Assembly: GCA_024279425.1 (NCBI GenBank)
Contig: JAJRRO010000122.1
Location: forward strand, 1 to 64,000
DNA length: 64,000 nt
Origin: Bacteroidota bacterium
GTDB taxonomy: Bacteria; Bacteroidota; Bacteroidia; Flavobacteriales; Flavobacteriaceae
Reading direction: 5' to 3'
Program-made: the position numbers and the translations under genes
Part shown: one piece after another, positions 28,238-36,079 of the stretch
How the letters are laid out: each line of letters starts with the position of its first letter
Numbering within the stretch: position 1 is the first letter of the stretch
The notes under the pieces: generated by a model
Seen by the model: the letters and a program-made list of their open reading frames with translations, nothing else
Told to the model about the DNA's origin: nothing
Database searches by the model: none

Positions 28238-29524
28238 ATGAAAGAAAATGATAACAAGCGCAGGGATTTTATTAAAAAAAGCAGCCTGGGCGTAGCGGGA
28301 TTGACCATTTTACCTTCTTTGTACGGAAAGTCACCCGCTAGTGACCGTTTACGTGTAGCACATATTGGTGTTGGGGGTATGGGGAACAACCATATGAAGT
28401 GGTTTTCCGGGTTAAAAGAGGTGCAGGTAGTTGCCCTTTGTGATGTTGATGAACTGCATTTGGCTCAAAGTTTAAAGACTATGGAGACCTTGCAGCCGGG
28501 AACAAAGGTTTCGGGCTATAAGGACTTTCGAAAAATTCTGGACCGCAACGATATTGATGCCATTACCTGTGCCACTCCCGATCATTGGCATGCTCAGATA
28601 GCAAATCTAGCATTTCAGGCAGGTAAGGACGTGTATGGCGAAAAACCGCTTTCCTATGATATAAAAGAGGGGCAACAATTGCTTAAAAGTCTTGAAAAAC
28701 ACAATCGCGTTTTTCAATTGGGAACGCAGATCCATGCCACGGATAATTACCATAGGGTAGTCGAACTGTTGAAGGCCGATGTCATTGGCAAGGTACATAC
28801 GGTACGTTTGTGGAAAACGGGAGCCCCACCTAATTTTGAGAACCCGTCGGTGCAAGCACCCCCGAAAACGTTGGATTGGGACATGTGGTTGGGCCCCGCA
28901 CCTTATGTAGATTATATTCCCGAAAAATGCCATATGTCATACCGCTACTTTTTGGACTATTCTGGTGGAATTTTTGCTGATTTCTGGTGCCATATTGCCG
29001 ATGTGGTCTTTTGGGCCCTACAGCCCAAAGGCTTAAAAAGTATTAGTGCCAAGGGTGAAGAAGCCGATGGTATTGCAAATACCCCTAAGTGGATCGATGT
29101 GGATTATGAATTTGATGGACTCAAACTACATTGGACCACAAAACCACCCGACGTGCCTAGAGCTGCAAAAAGGAGTATAGGAGCTTATTTTGAAGGATCC
29201 AAAGGGACTTTGATATGCGATTATGAGACTAGAGAAATTACCATAAATGGCAAAACCGTAACTGATATTCCAGAAGTGCCTCAAAGTATTGTGCGTTCTC
29301 CCGGTCACCAACAGAATTTTGTGGATGCCGTTAAATCCCGTACGTTATCTGAATCCCATTTGGCCTATGCCCGTGAGATGACATTGCCCATGCACCTCGG
29401 CTTGATTTCATGGCGATTGAATCGAAAATTGGAATGGGATGCAGCAAAAGAAAAGTGTATTGGGGATAAAGAGGCCAATGCAATGTTATCTAGAAAAGCC
29501 AGAAAAAAATGGAGGCTTGTATAG
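28238..29524 (+). CDS. Gfo/Idh/MocA-family oxidoreductase with Tat signal
   Basis: A 428-aa exported dehydrogenase: twin-arginine signal (KRRDFIKKSSLGVAGLTILP), Rossmann loop HIGVGGMGNNHM near residue 48, PDHWHAQIA, the catalytic-lysine motif GEKPLS near 138 and a C-terminal domain with YSGGIFADFWCHIADVVFWA. It belongs to the longer type common in Bacteroidota and Planctomycetes, where it is often near DUF1080 genes, as here (30736). It probably oxidises sugar hydroxyls in the periplasm with a tightly bound nucleotide. A very stable hairpin lies 28 bases after its stop. Confidence 0.87.
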   Translation: MKENDNKRRDFIKKSSLGVAGLTILPSLYGKSPASDRLRVAHIGVGGMGNNHMKWFSGLKEVQVVALCDVDELHLAQSLKTMETLQPGTKVSGYKDFRKILDRNDIDAITCATPDHWHAQIANLAFQAGKDVYGEKPLSYDIKEGQQLLKSLEKHNRVFQLGTQIHATDNYHRVVELLKADVIGKVHTVRLWKTGAPPNFENPSVQAPPKTLDWDMWLGPAPYVDYIPEKCHMSYRYFLDYSGGIFADFWCHIADVVFWALQPKGLKSISAKGEEADGIANTPKWIDVDYEFDGLKLHWTTKPPDVPRAAKRSIGAYFEGSKGTLICDYETREITINGKTVTDIPEVPQSIVRSPGHQQNFVDAVKSRTLSESHLAYAREMTLPMHLGLISWRLNRKLEWDAAKEKCIGDKEANAMLSRKARKKWRLV

Positions 29525-29551
29525 TGGATTCCTGTTGGAGTTTATCCTGAG

Positions 29552-29614
29552 CCCTTCGCCCTTGGCCTGTCCTGAGCGTAGTCGAAGGGCTCAGGACAGG
29601 CCAAGGGCGAAGGG
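29552..29614 (+). repeat. Long hairpin: perfect 26-bp arms, 11-nt loop
   Basis: Arms 29552-29577 and 29589-29614 are exact reverse complements, rich in GGCC/AAGGGCGAAGGG, with a loop that contains GTAGTCGAAGG. The TCCTGAGCG-AGTCGAAGG core belongs to a widely dispersed bacterial repeat type; relatives occur at 30250-30275 and 62076-62102. It may also stop transcription, but no T-run follows. Confidence 0.8.
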
Positions 29615-29663
29615 TAGGAATGACAAATAGACAACACCTAAGTCTTGTTGATTAAAAAATATT

Positions 29664-29671
29664 TATATTTG
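29664..29671 (+). promoter_or_regulatory. -7 box of the toxin-antitoxin operon, with adjacent direct repeat
   Basis: TATATTTG matches TAnnTTTG, with TTG at 29645-29647 as possible -33. Immediately after it GTATATAT occurs twice at an 11-base step (29671-29678, 29682-29689) just before the ATG at 29691, a plausible autoregulatory site. Confidence 0.45.
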
Positions 29672-29690
29672 TATATATAAAGTATATATC

Positions 29691-29936
29691 ATGGATAAGG
29701 TGCGCAAATTGATAGATTTAGATGAAGAAGTACTCCATATTTTGGATAAAGAAGCCAAAAAACAAAAACGTTCTTTAAAAAGCCTGTTGGAATACACTAT
29801 AGAAGAAACGGCACGTAGGTTGGAATCTCCGTCTGAAGAATATAGGACCATGATGGATTCAATGTTGCAACGATTGGAGAAAGGTGAAATCGGCTTTGAC
29901 CCAATTGAAGAAATAGAAAAGAAGTATGGCTTATAA
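29691..29936 (+). CDS. Antitoxin of a type II toxin-antitoxin pair
   Basis: An 81-aa protein with a ribbon-helix-helix-like N-terminus (LIDLDEEVLHILDKEAKKQK then RSLKSLLEYTIEETARRL) and an acidic C-terminal tail (GFDPIEEIEKKYGL) of the sort that wraps the toxin. It overlaps the toxin gene by 11 bases. The antitoxin would bind its own promoter. Repeats flank the pair on both sides, which fits a mobile or stabilising module. Confidence 0.8.
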   Translation: MDKVRKLIDLDEEVLHILDKEAKKQKRSLKSLLEYTIEETARRLESPSEEYRTMMDSMLQRLEKGEIGFDPIEEIEKKYGL

Positions 29937-30195
29937 AGTCCATATTTCCAAAGAGGCCCAAATTGAGCTTGGCACTGCCGAGTATTATTTTAGAACTAAG
30001 AATTTGGAAATGGAATTTTTATCCGATTTTTCAAGGCAACTTCGATTTTTAAGGACCACCCCAGAATCGTTTCAAATTAAATACCGTGGGATTCGAACAG
30101 TACTATTTGAACGGTTCAATTACTCCATCCACTATATTATCAAAGATAATGAAGTCTTTATTTTGCGAATATTAAACCAAAGACAAGATTTTTAA
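29926..30195 (+). CDS. RelE/ParE-superfamily toxin
   Basis: An 89-aa basic protein with the RelE/ParE fold pattern: VHISKEAQIELGTAEYYFRT at the N-terminus, then FLSDFSRQLRFLRTTPESFQ, and the late strands RTVLFERFNYSIHYIIKDNE ending in ILRILNQRQDF. The gene begins inside the antitoxin gene. ParE-type toxins poison DNA gyrase and RelE-type cleave mRNA; the sequence does not decide between them, though the F-Y-I-Y-x-I strand and absent RelE basic triad lean to ParE. Confidence 0.82.
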   Translation: MAYKVHISKEAQIELGTAEYYFRTKNLEMEFLSDFSRQLRFLRTTPESFQIKYRGIRTVLFERFNYSIHYIIKDNEVFILRILNQRQDF

Positions 30196-30227
30196 ACCTG
30201 TATAAAAGTTAAAGGCAGATACCATTG

Positions 30228-30285
30228 TCATTCCCCTCCTCACCCTTCCTTCGACTGCGCTCAGGATGACAGGGAAGGAGGGTTC
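30228..30285 (+). repeat. CCTTCGACTGCGCTCAGGATGACA-type dispersed repeat
   Basis: Contains the common interspersed core TTCGACTGCGCTCAGGAT (the complement of the core in the 29552 hairpin), with purine/pyrimidine arms CCTTCC and GGAAGG. It follows the toxin gene, so the toxin-antitoxin pair lies between two members of one repeat class. Confidence 0.55.
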
Positions 30286-30302
30286 CTGTATTCACAGCAA
30301 TA

Positions 30303-30515
30303 ACAAATAGAAACAAAACCCATTGAAATAATAGGAATGTTTAATATTAGGAATCCTTATCCACAGAATAGTGCTTTAAAGCCCCGAGATCAGGAGCTGA
30401 AGTATGAGGCGACGCGGAGTTTCAAGCTCGGTTTTTCAATTTGAGAATTGAAAAAATTCCTTGGATAAGCGCCTTTTTCTTTGTTTCGTTTCTTTTGGGC
30501 AAGCAAAAGAAATGA
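30303..30515 (+). repeat. Dispersed structured repeat, copy B
   Basis: Matches copy A (17489-17700) through almost its full length, including ATCCTTATCCACAGAATAG, the GACGCGGAGTTTCAAGCTCGG block and the TTTTTCAATT/AATTGAAAAA stem, whose loop changes from TGCG to TGAG while the stem is kept. No open reading frame. Confidence 0.8.
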
Positions 30516-30556
30516 TAAAAGCCGTTTTGACACCTCTGGAAAGTATTATTATTTCA

Positions 30557-30622
30557 GTCATTCCGTGCCTGACGCAGAATCCGCTTAGGCGGAAAATGGA
30601 TTCCTGCCTTTGCAGGAATGAC
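30557..30622 (+). repeat. GTCATTCC…GGAATGAC element with internal hairpins
   Basis: Begins GTCATTCCG and ends with its mirror GGAATGAC; inside are CCGC-TTAG-GCGG and TTCCTGC-CTTT-GCAGGAA hairpins. A full-length member of the family seen around the GIY-YIG gene. Confidence 0.6.
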
Positions 30623-30645
30623 AAATGAACCAAAAGGTAAATGCT

Positions 30646-30732
30646 CAACGTCTTTACGAATCCCTACGGGTCGGGATAAAGTAAACTATTGGCTATCTAA
30701 ATCAAAGGATTGCTTCGTAATTCACAATGACG
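30646..30732 (+). repeat. GTC(A/T)TTACGAATCCC…GCTTCGTAATTCACAATGACG repeat
   Basis: An 87-bp element with related inverted ends (CGTCTTTACGAA and TTCGTAATTCACAATGACG). It abuts the 3' end of the DUF1080 gene at 30736. The 5' half matches the tracts at 17459 and 21923. Confidence 0.55.
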
Positions 30733-30735
30733 TTT

Positions 30736-31554
30736 CTATAACTTCTTCAACCGAATATTCCGATACTCCACTTTCATGGGTGGTCCCACATGAACCTGTA
30801 CCCCTAAAAAGCCTGAAGACTTTTGGTTAACGGAATCATTATCAATTACATCGCTCATTAAAACCCCATTGATGTAATGTTGTAAACGGTTGCCTTTTAT
30901 GATGAGGTGGACTTCATTCCAATCACCTGCATGGATTTTGGTCTGTAAAGAATCTATATGGCCCAGTGACTCCACGACCTCCCTACTTTGCCAAGCATTG
31001 TTTTTTACATTGGCCCGTAAAGAACCGGGAGCATCGGGGTTTTCATGCGAAGTAATAACGGCCTTCTCACCACGATAGGCTAAAGTAGTACGTTTACGCT
31101 CCTCATAATTTTGTCCCGTATAGCGGTTTTTACCGTCTATATCGGCTTGGTAACCACGCAGGGCAAAGGGTATGGTATCTAAAAGATCACTACGATAGTT
31201 AATGCCACTGTTGCCACTTTCCGAAATACGAAACTCTGTTTTTAATTCAAAATCACCTAATTCGTCCTCATTATAAATTAAAAAAGTATTTTTTTTGAGC
31301 AGGGTCTCGGGGGTTATTTCGCCAACGATAGTGCCGTTTTCGGCACGCCAATAGGTGCTGTCACCCTCCCAATGGGTAAGTGTGGCACCATCGAAGATGG
31401 ACTCAAAACCATCGGTGTCAGGAGCCATAGTTGTGGACTGTTCTACGGCCGGCTTAGCCTGTTTTTCACGGCAGGCCTGTAAACTGCAGAGGATAATTAA
31501 CATAAACAAACTGCGCCAAAGTATATATTTTGGGGTCCAAAGGGTGGCTTTCAT
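30736..31554 (-). CDS. DUF1080 (3-keto-glycoside hydrolase-like) lipoprotein
   Basis: A 272-aa lipoprotein (signal ending LCSLQACREK) with one concanavalin-like DUF1080 domain: GFESIFDGATLTHWEGDSTY, GDFELKTEFRISESGNSGIN with the YRSD that follows, and a C-terminal GFLGVQVHVGPPMKVEYRNI. Second paralogue in the window and clearly different from the one at 8288. Downstream partner of the propeller lipoprotein 31632-32588 on the same strand (77-base gap). Likely periplasmic and active on oxidised glycosides supplied by a Gfo/Idh/MocA enzyme. Confidence 0.87.
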   Translation of the reverse strand: MKATLWTPKYILWRSLFMLIILCSLQACREKQAKPAVEQSTTMAPDTDGFESIFDGATLTHWEGDSTYWRAENGTIVGEITPETLLKKNTFLIYNEDELGDFELKTEFRISESGNSGINYRSDLLDTIPFALRGYQADIDGKNRYTGQNYEERKRTTLAYRGEKAVITSHENPDAPGSLRANVKNNAWQSREVVESLGHIDSLQTKIHAGDWNEVHLIIKGNRLQHYINGVLMSDVIDNDSVNQKSSGFLGVQVHVGPPMKVEYRNIRLKKL

Positions 31555-31631
31555 AGGTGTTGATTTAAAAGGTTGGTCTAAAAACTTAAAAGTAATGATT
31601 TTAGATTAGTGTAAAACTGTTGGATACATTG

Positions 31632-32588
31632 CTATTTGCTTTTCTGAAAATGCAGATCTACCTTATCATGCATGGTATACAGGCGAAATTGGGTTCCGTC
31701 ATCTATAAGAATACCACTTGATTTATTTTCCTTTAGTATTGGGTTTTGATTGTATTTTTTCCAGTGTATTAGGTCTTTTGAAGCCGCTATATTGGTAGAC
31801 CATTCGTGCCAGTCTTCATAGGCCGTACCATGATAGTAGGCATAATACCATCCCTTATATTTTACGATTTGATTTACCGCCAGCCCGTACCGATCATAGA
31901 TTTCTGGACCCATGGTAATTACGGGGTCGTCCTGTACATTGGTCCAAACCAAAAGGTCTTTTGAGGTGGCCAACCAAATGCCAAGGTCATTACGCTCATA
32001 AAACAAATACCAGGTATCATTCTCAAACCACGCGGTAGGAGTGCCATAGGGTCCTTCGCTCAAAGGGGAACCATTGACGCTGCGTATAACCAACGAACCA
32101 TGATCTGTCCAATGAATACGATCCACAGAAGTGAGGCGATGGGCGATATCACCTTTACCCTCAGCGAACATATGATAGGTGTCCTTTACTTTTAGGACCA
32201 TCATATCTTCCGTCCAGCTTTCATTAAAAATAGGATTGCCCGCATAACGGGTCCATATGGTGCCGTCTTGGGATGAGGCATACCCCAAGGACAACGACTT
32301 TCGTTCTGTGCGAAACCCGGTATACCACATATGATAAGTGTCCTCTTCCTTCAATATGAATCCTCTTTCCCGTATCTTTTGATCCCATGTTGCCGTACCA
32401 GTTCCCGTAAAAATGGGATTTTCAGCAAAAGACTCAAAATCCGTCAATTCCGTGGGGAAGGGTACGCTATCTAAATGGGCACTTGATTTAATAGCGCTGG
32501 TGCTATCTTTTTTAGACTTCTTGGGCGTTGTGTTGCAAGCCATTAATATTATAGTTGCCATTAGAAATAGAGTGATAGGTGTTTTCAT
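31632..32588 (-). CDS. Five-bladed beta-propeller glycosidase-like lipoprotein (GH43/GH32 superfamily)
   Basis: A 318-aa lipoprotein (MKTPITLFLMATIILMACNT). Blades are visible as DTYHMWYTGFRTERKSLSLG, DTYHMFAEGKGDIAHRLTSV, DTWYLFYERNDLGIWLATSK and GWYYAYYHGTAYEDWHEWST. Such YHMWYTG repeats occur in GH43-, GH32- and GH130-like proteins. Which sugar it cuts is not evident. Start of a minus-strand pair with the DUF1080 gene and divergent from the MDR dehydrogenase gene; the intergenic region has a small palindrome. Confidence 0.78.
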   Translation of the reverse strand: MKTPITLFLMATIILMACNTTPKKSKKDSTSAIKSSAHLDSVPFPTELTDFESFAENPIFTGTGTATWDQKIRERGFILKEEDTYHMWYTGFRTERKSLSLGYASSQDGTIWTRYAGNPIFNESWTEDMMVLKVKDTYHMFAEGKGDIAHRLTSVDRIHWTDHGSLVIRSVNGSPLSEGPYGTPTAWFENDTWYLFYERNDLGIWLATSKDLLVWTNVQDDPVITMGPEIYDRYGLAVNQIVKYKGWYYAYYHGTAYEDWHEWSTNIAASKDLIHWKKYNQNPILKENKSSGILIDDGTQFRLYTMHDKVDLHFQKSK

Positions 32589-32615
32589 CTGATGTTTCTT
32601 ATTAAAATACGAGTG

Positions 32616-32631
32616 ATATTCAAATGAATAT
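32616..32631. promoter_or_regulatory. Small palindrome in a divergent intergenic region
   Basis: ATATTCA-AA-TGAATAT lies between the divergent starts at 32588 and 32695. It could be an operator for both transcripts; AT-rich palindromes also arise by chance, so this is tentative. Confidence 0.3.
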
Positions 32632-32694
32632 ACGAATTAATGACCTGTAATCTTCTTTTAAAGTACATTTATGTTTCAAGAAGAAGCCATTGCT

Positions 32695-33720
32695 ATGAAA
32701 TCTATTGCAGTTGTAAATTTTGCACCTGAGAAGGGGAGCGTTGAAATTCGGGAAATAGCGAAGCCAACCCTAGGGGAAGAAGACGTTTTGCTCGAAGTGG
32801 TCAATGTCGGCGTTTGTGGGAGTGATCTTCACCAATGGACTTCCGACCATAGTTGGCCCGTGAATTACCCTGTGGTTTTGGGGCACGAATTCGGGGGTCA
32901 TATTGTTGAGGTGGGAAGTAAGGTAAATGGATGGAAAGAAGGAGATAAGGTCGTTAGTGAAACCGCTGCGGTAATCGATGCGAACAACCCCTTATCAAGA
33001 GAAGGACTTTATAATTTGGATCCTACCAGAAAAGGATTTGGCTATGGCGTCAATGGTGCAATGACACGTTTTGTGCGCGTACCTGCCCGATGCCTGCACC
33101 GAATACCGGAAGGCTTGCCTTTTGAAGAGGCTTGCTTGACCGAACCTTGCTGCGTAGCCTATAATGCAGTGGTCGTAAATTCAAAAATTCGTCCAGGAGA
33201 TCGAGTCATTGTCTTGGGTCCAGGTACTATTGGCATTTTATGTGCTGCCATGGCCAAATTATGTGGTGCTGAAGTGGCACTGGTCGGTTTGGAAGTGGAC
33301 AAGGGTAGATTGCAGATTGCCCGTCAATATGGTTGTGAACCTATTGTACGGGATGCTACTGAATGGGCAATGCAAAGCGACGGTCTTGGCGTTGATTGTG
33401 TCATTGATGCGGCGGGTGTAAGTGCCACCTTGCAACTTGCACTACAGTGGGTTAGACCTAACGGTCATATTACAAAAGTAGGTTGGGGTCCGCAACCTTT
33501 GAATTTTTCCTTGGATGCCTTGGTGCAAAAAAACGTGACCTTACAGGGTAGTTTTAGTCATAATTGGCCCATTTGGGAAAAAGTGCTTTCGCTTTTGGGC
33601 AGCGGGCGTTTGAATGTAAAACCGATTATCGGGGGCGTCTGGAAGATATCCGATTGGCACGAGGCCTTTGAGCAAATGTATTCCGGGAAGGTGGTTAAAA
33701 GTGTATTGACCCCTAATTGA
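32695..33720 (+). CDS. Zinc-type medium-chain dehydrogenase (sorbitol/threonine dehydrogenase-like)
   Basis: An NAD(P)-dependent alcohol or polyol dehydrogenase of 341 aa. Catalytic-zinc ligands are present (Cys41 in GVCGSDLH, His64-Glu65 in GHEFGG), as is the Rossmann loop VLGPGTIGILCAAMAK. The structural-zinc lobe, normally four cysteines, is replaced by ETAAVIDANNPLSREGLYNL without any cysteine. ATG 32695 is preferred; an in-frame ATG at 32671 adds eight residues. It is followed after 6 bases by the TIM-barrel isomerase gene, forming a sugar-oxidation operon. Confidence 0.82.
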   Translation: MKSIAVVNFAPEKGSVEIREIAKPTLGEEDVLLEVVNVGVCGSDLHQWTSDHSWPVNYPVVLGHEFGGHIVEVGSKVNGWKEGDKVVSETAAVIDANNPLSREGLYNLDPTRKGFGYGVNGAMTRFVRVPARCLHRIPEGLPFEEACLTEPCCVAYNAVVVNSKIRPGDRVIVLGPGTIGILCAAMAKLCGAEVALVGLEVDKGRLQIARQYGCEPIVRDATEWAMQSDGLGVDCVIDAAGVSATLQLALQWVRPNGHITKVGWGPQPLNFSLDALVQKNVTLQGSFSHNWPIWEKVLSLLGSGRLNVKPIIGGVWKISDWHEAFEQMYSGKVVKSVLTPN

Positions 33721-33726
33721 TTGTTT

Positions 33727-34620
33727 ATGCCAAAACTAGCTGTTTTCCCAAAAGCCTTTATGCAGGAATTGTGCAAGACGGGGACGATGAAAATATCCGA
33801 ATGGATCGATTTAACGGTTGCCTTGAAGGTTGATGGTTTGGAATGGTATGCTGGATTCCTGGAAATGGCCGATGAATCGTCCTGGCCTACATTTAGAAAG
33901 CAAGTAAATGATTACGGCAAAGTGATACCCATGCTATGCTGTTCGCCTGATTTTACGCATCCTGATGCGGCCTTTCGCGAAAGGGAAATCCAAAAACAGC
34001 ACCATTGGATAAAAATGGCCCATAGCTTGGGTGCCTCCTATTGTAGGGTATTGTCGGGGCAACGGCGTCCGGAGCTTTCCATGGAAGAGGGAATTGAACT
34101 GGCCGCCGACTGTATTGAACGTTGTTTGCCGTATGCGCAGGAATTGGGTATTACCTTGATTTTGGAAAATCATTATAAAGACGATTTTTGGGAGCATCCC
34201 GAATTTGTCCAGCATATGGATGTCTTTTGCAGATTGGTAGAACGCATAGATCATCCTAATTTTGGAGTAAATTACGATCCGAGTAATGCTTTTTTGGCTG
34301 GAGAGGATCCCCTGGAATTACTCTATCGGGTTTCCCACAGGGTGGTAACCATGCATGCCAGTGACCGTTATCTTAATGAGGGGACCATTGAGGATTTACG
34401 CAGGGAGGAAGATAATGCCCTAGGGTACGCAAAAAGACTTAGCCATGGCGAAATAGGAAAGGGATTGAATGATTATGATGCGATATTCACCGAACTGAAA
34501 CGCGTGGGTTTTGATGGCTGGATCAGTATTGAAGATGGTGTGGACGGTATGGATCAGTTGAAACGTAGTGTGACCTTCTTACGCCAAAAGATGGTTCAAT
34601 ATTGGCCGGATTTCACCTAA
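33727..34620 (+). CDS. Sugar phosphate isomerase/epimerase family protein (xylose-isomerase-like TIM barrel)
   Basis: A 297-aa cytoplasmic TIM barrel. Family signs include DGLEWYAGF near residue 38, LGITLILENHY with a metal-binding Glu, NFGVNYDPSNAF, VVTMHASDRY with Asp/His ligands, and SIEDGVDG near the end. Such enzymes isomerise or epimerise keto sugars, including 3-keto and inosose compounds. ATG 33727 is taken over a TTG at 33721. It lies between an MDR dehydrogenase and a phosphotriesterase-family gene on the same strand, so the three probably make one pathway. Confidence 0.82.
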   Translation: MPKLAVFPKAFMQELCKTGTMKISEWIDLTVALKVDGLEWYAGFLEMADESSWPTFRKQVNDYGKVIPMLCCSPDFTHPDAAFREREIQKQHHWIKMAHSLGASYCRVLSGQRRPELSMEEGIELAADCIERCLPYAQELGITLILENHYKDDFWEHPEFVQHMDVFCRLVERIDHPNFGVNYDPSNAFLAGEDPLELLYRVSHRVVTMHASDRYLNEGTIEDLRREEDNALGYAKRLSHGEIGKGLNDYDAIFTELKRVGFDGWISIEDGVDGMDQLKRSVTFLRQKMVQYWPDFT

Positions 34621-34655
34621 GAAGAGATAATAGGAAAAAGTAAAATCTTGATACA

Positions 34656-35684
34656 ATGAAATGTAAAATTGGGGTGCTGGTTTGGGTGTTGCTAAATTTT
34701 GGAGGGGCTCTTGTTTCTGCCCAAGGAGAGAATGGCGCACATATTATGACGGTAAACGGCAAATTGGCCGTTGAGGACATGGGAAAAGCACTGATCCATG
34801 AGCATATTGTGACCAATTTTGGGAGTACGGAATACCCGAACCAACCTTTTGAGGGCGACCAAAAAGTCATTGAAACAATCTTACCTTATTTACTGCATCT
34901 AAAATCTTTGGGATTTACAACCCTGTTCGAATGTACCCCGAGCCATATCGGTAAAAACGTGGGTTTGCTTCAAGAACTTTCCAAACGTTCAGGCATACAT
35001 ATAGTTACGAATACCGGGTATTATGCGGCGGTGGACAAAAAGTACCTACCAGAACATGTTTACACGGAATCTTCAGAAATATTGGCGGAAAGTTGGCTGA
35101 CCGAATGGCAAAAAGGCATTTCGGATACGGGGGTGTACCCTGGATTCATAAAATTAGGGGTAGGCAAGGGAACGCTGGATAGCATTGAGCAAAAAATAGT
35201 CAAGGCCGGATTTATAGTCAGTAAAAAAACAGGTATGGCCCTTGCGATCCATACAGGAGATGGGGCAAGTATCAAAAGCCAGTATCAGCTGGCATTGGCC
35301 AACAATTTTAATGTAAATAGGCTCATTTGGACACATGCCCAAAATGCAACCGATGACGAGCGTATAAGCATGGCGCAAAAGGGCATATGGATAAGTCTCG
35401 ACGGCGTCAATGAGACCAAGCTGGAAGCATACGTGGCTATGGTAGTAAAACTCAAGGAACGTTCGTTGCTGAACAGACTATTGCTGTCCCATGATGATGG
35501 TTGGAGCATTACCCATTTGAATGGCCAACCTAAACTTGAGCTATTTAAAAATGGAAATAGCAGGCCCTACCGAACCATTTCTGAAAAATTAATGAAAAGG
35601 CTTTTCGAAAAAGGATTTACCCAAGATCAAATGGATATGATCTTGGTTGAAAACCCTAAACAAATAATGGCTATTCAAGACTAA
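34656..35684 (+). CDS. Phosphotriesterase-family exported metallohydrolase (lactonase-like)
   Basis: A 342-aa member of the amidohydrolase superfamily with a signal peptide (VLLNFGGALVSAQ). All metal ligands are visible: His48-x-His50 in HEHIV, the carbamylated Lys166 in GFIKLGVG, His199 in AIHTGDG, His227 in WTHAQN and Asp280 in SHDDGW. Relatives are lactonases or phosphotriesterases; with sugar dehydrogenases upstream, a sugar-lactone substrate is the simplest guess. It follows the isomerase gene after 35 bases. Confidence 0.85.
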   Translation: MKCKIGVLVWVLLNFGGALVSAQGENGAHIMTVNGKLAVEDMGKALIHEHIVTNFGSTEYPNQPFEGDQKVIETILPYLLHLKSLGFTTLFECTPSHIGKNVGLLQELSKRSGIHIVTNTGYYAAVDKKYLPEHVYTESSEILAESWLTEWQKGISDTGVYPGFIKLGVGKGTLDSIEQKIVKAGFIVSKKTGMALAIHTGDGASIKSQYQLALANNFNVNRLIWTHAQNATDDERISMAQKGIWISLDGVNETKLEAYVAMVVKLKERSLLNRLLLSHDDGWSITHLNGQPKLELFKNGNSRPYRTISEKLMKRLFEKGFTQDQMDMILVENPKQIMAIQD

Positions 35685-35890
35685 ACTCAACAAATTACCC
35701 AGCGGGCAATTAATGATTTGCCGATATATTCTATGCCCAATAATAGTTGTTTTCCCTGGGCCTGTGTGCTTTCAATAGGCTTAAATGGTAGGATATGACT
35801 GTTTGTGCGAGATTTGAACCAAGGTATAAATCGCAATTGTTTTGTTTGGGTTTTTTACCGTACTTTTTTTGAATTTACTATCTTCGAGTA

Positions 35891-36065
35891 AGAGACTGTA
35901 TTGAATTTTATGATTGGTCCCGATAGCTATCGGGATTATAAGCCATTTTTGATGCAACATGAGGTAAAATAGATGATATTAGCAGGGCTACTTGAAGATA
36001 TTTTAACAAAATGGTGCGCAAAAAGAGTTATAGAAAAACAATTGATAGAATTCAACACAGTCTCT
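35891..36065 (+). mobile_element. MITE-like element with imperfect 21-bp terminal inverted repeats
   Basis: The ends AGAGACTGTATTGAATTTTA (from 35891) and the complement of 36045-36065 match at 19 of 21 positions. Inside are a perfect palindrome TCCCGATAGCTATCGGGA (35918-35935) and a short open frame without recognisable content. The AGAGACTGT termini resemble ends of DDE-type insertion sequences. It ends 14 bases before the DUF7009-like gene's ATG, so it must carry or displace that operon's promoter. No clear target duplication is seen. Confidence 0.55.
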
Positions 36066-36079
36066 AATATCAAAAAACA

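Noticed and set aside
32616-32631. Strong operator between the divergent sugar operons
   Set aside because: Seven-base AT-rich arms are too short to claim more than a tentative site; listed with low confidence only.
35891-36065. Intact insertion sequence of the IS256 or a similar family
   Set aside because: Only 175 bp with no transposase; the ends suggest a DDE element but the family cannot be fixed by eye.
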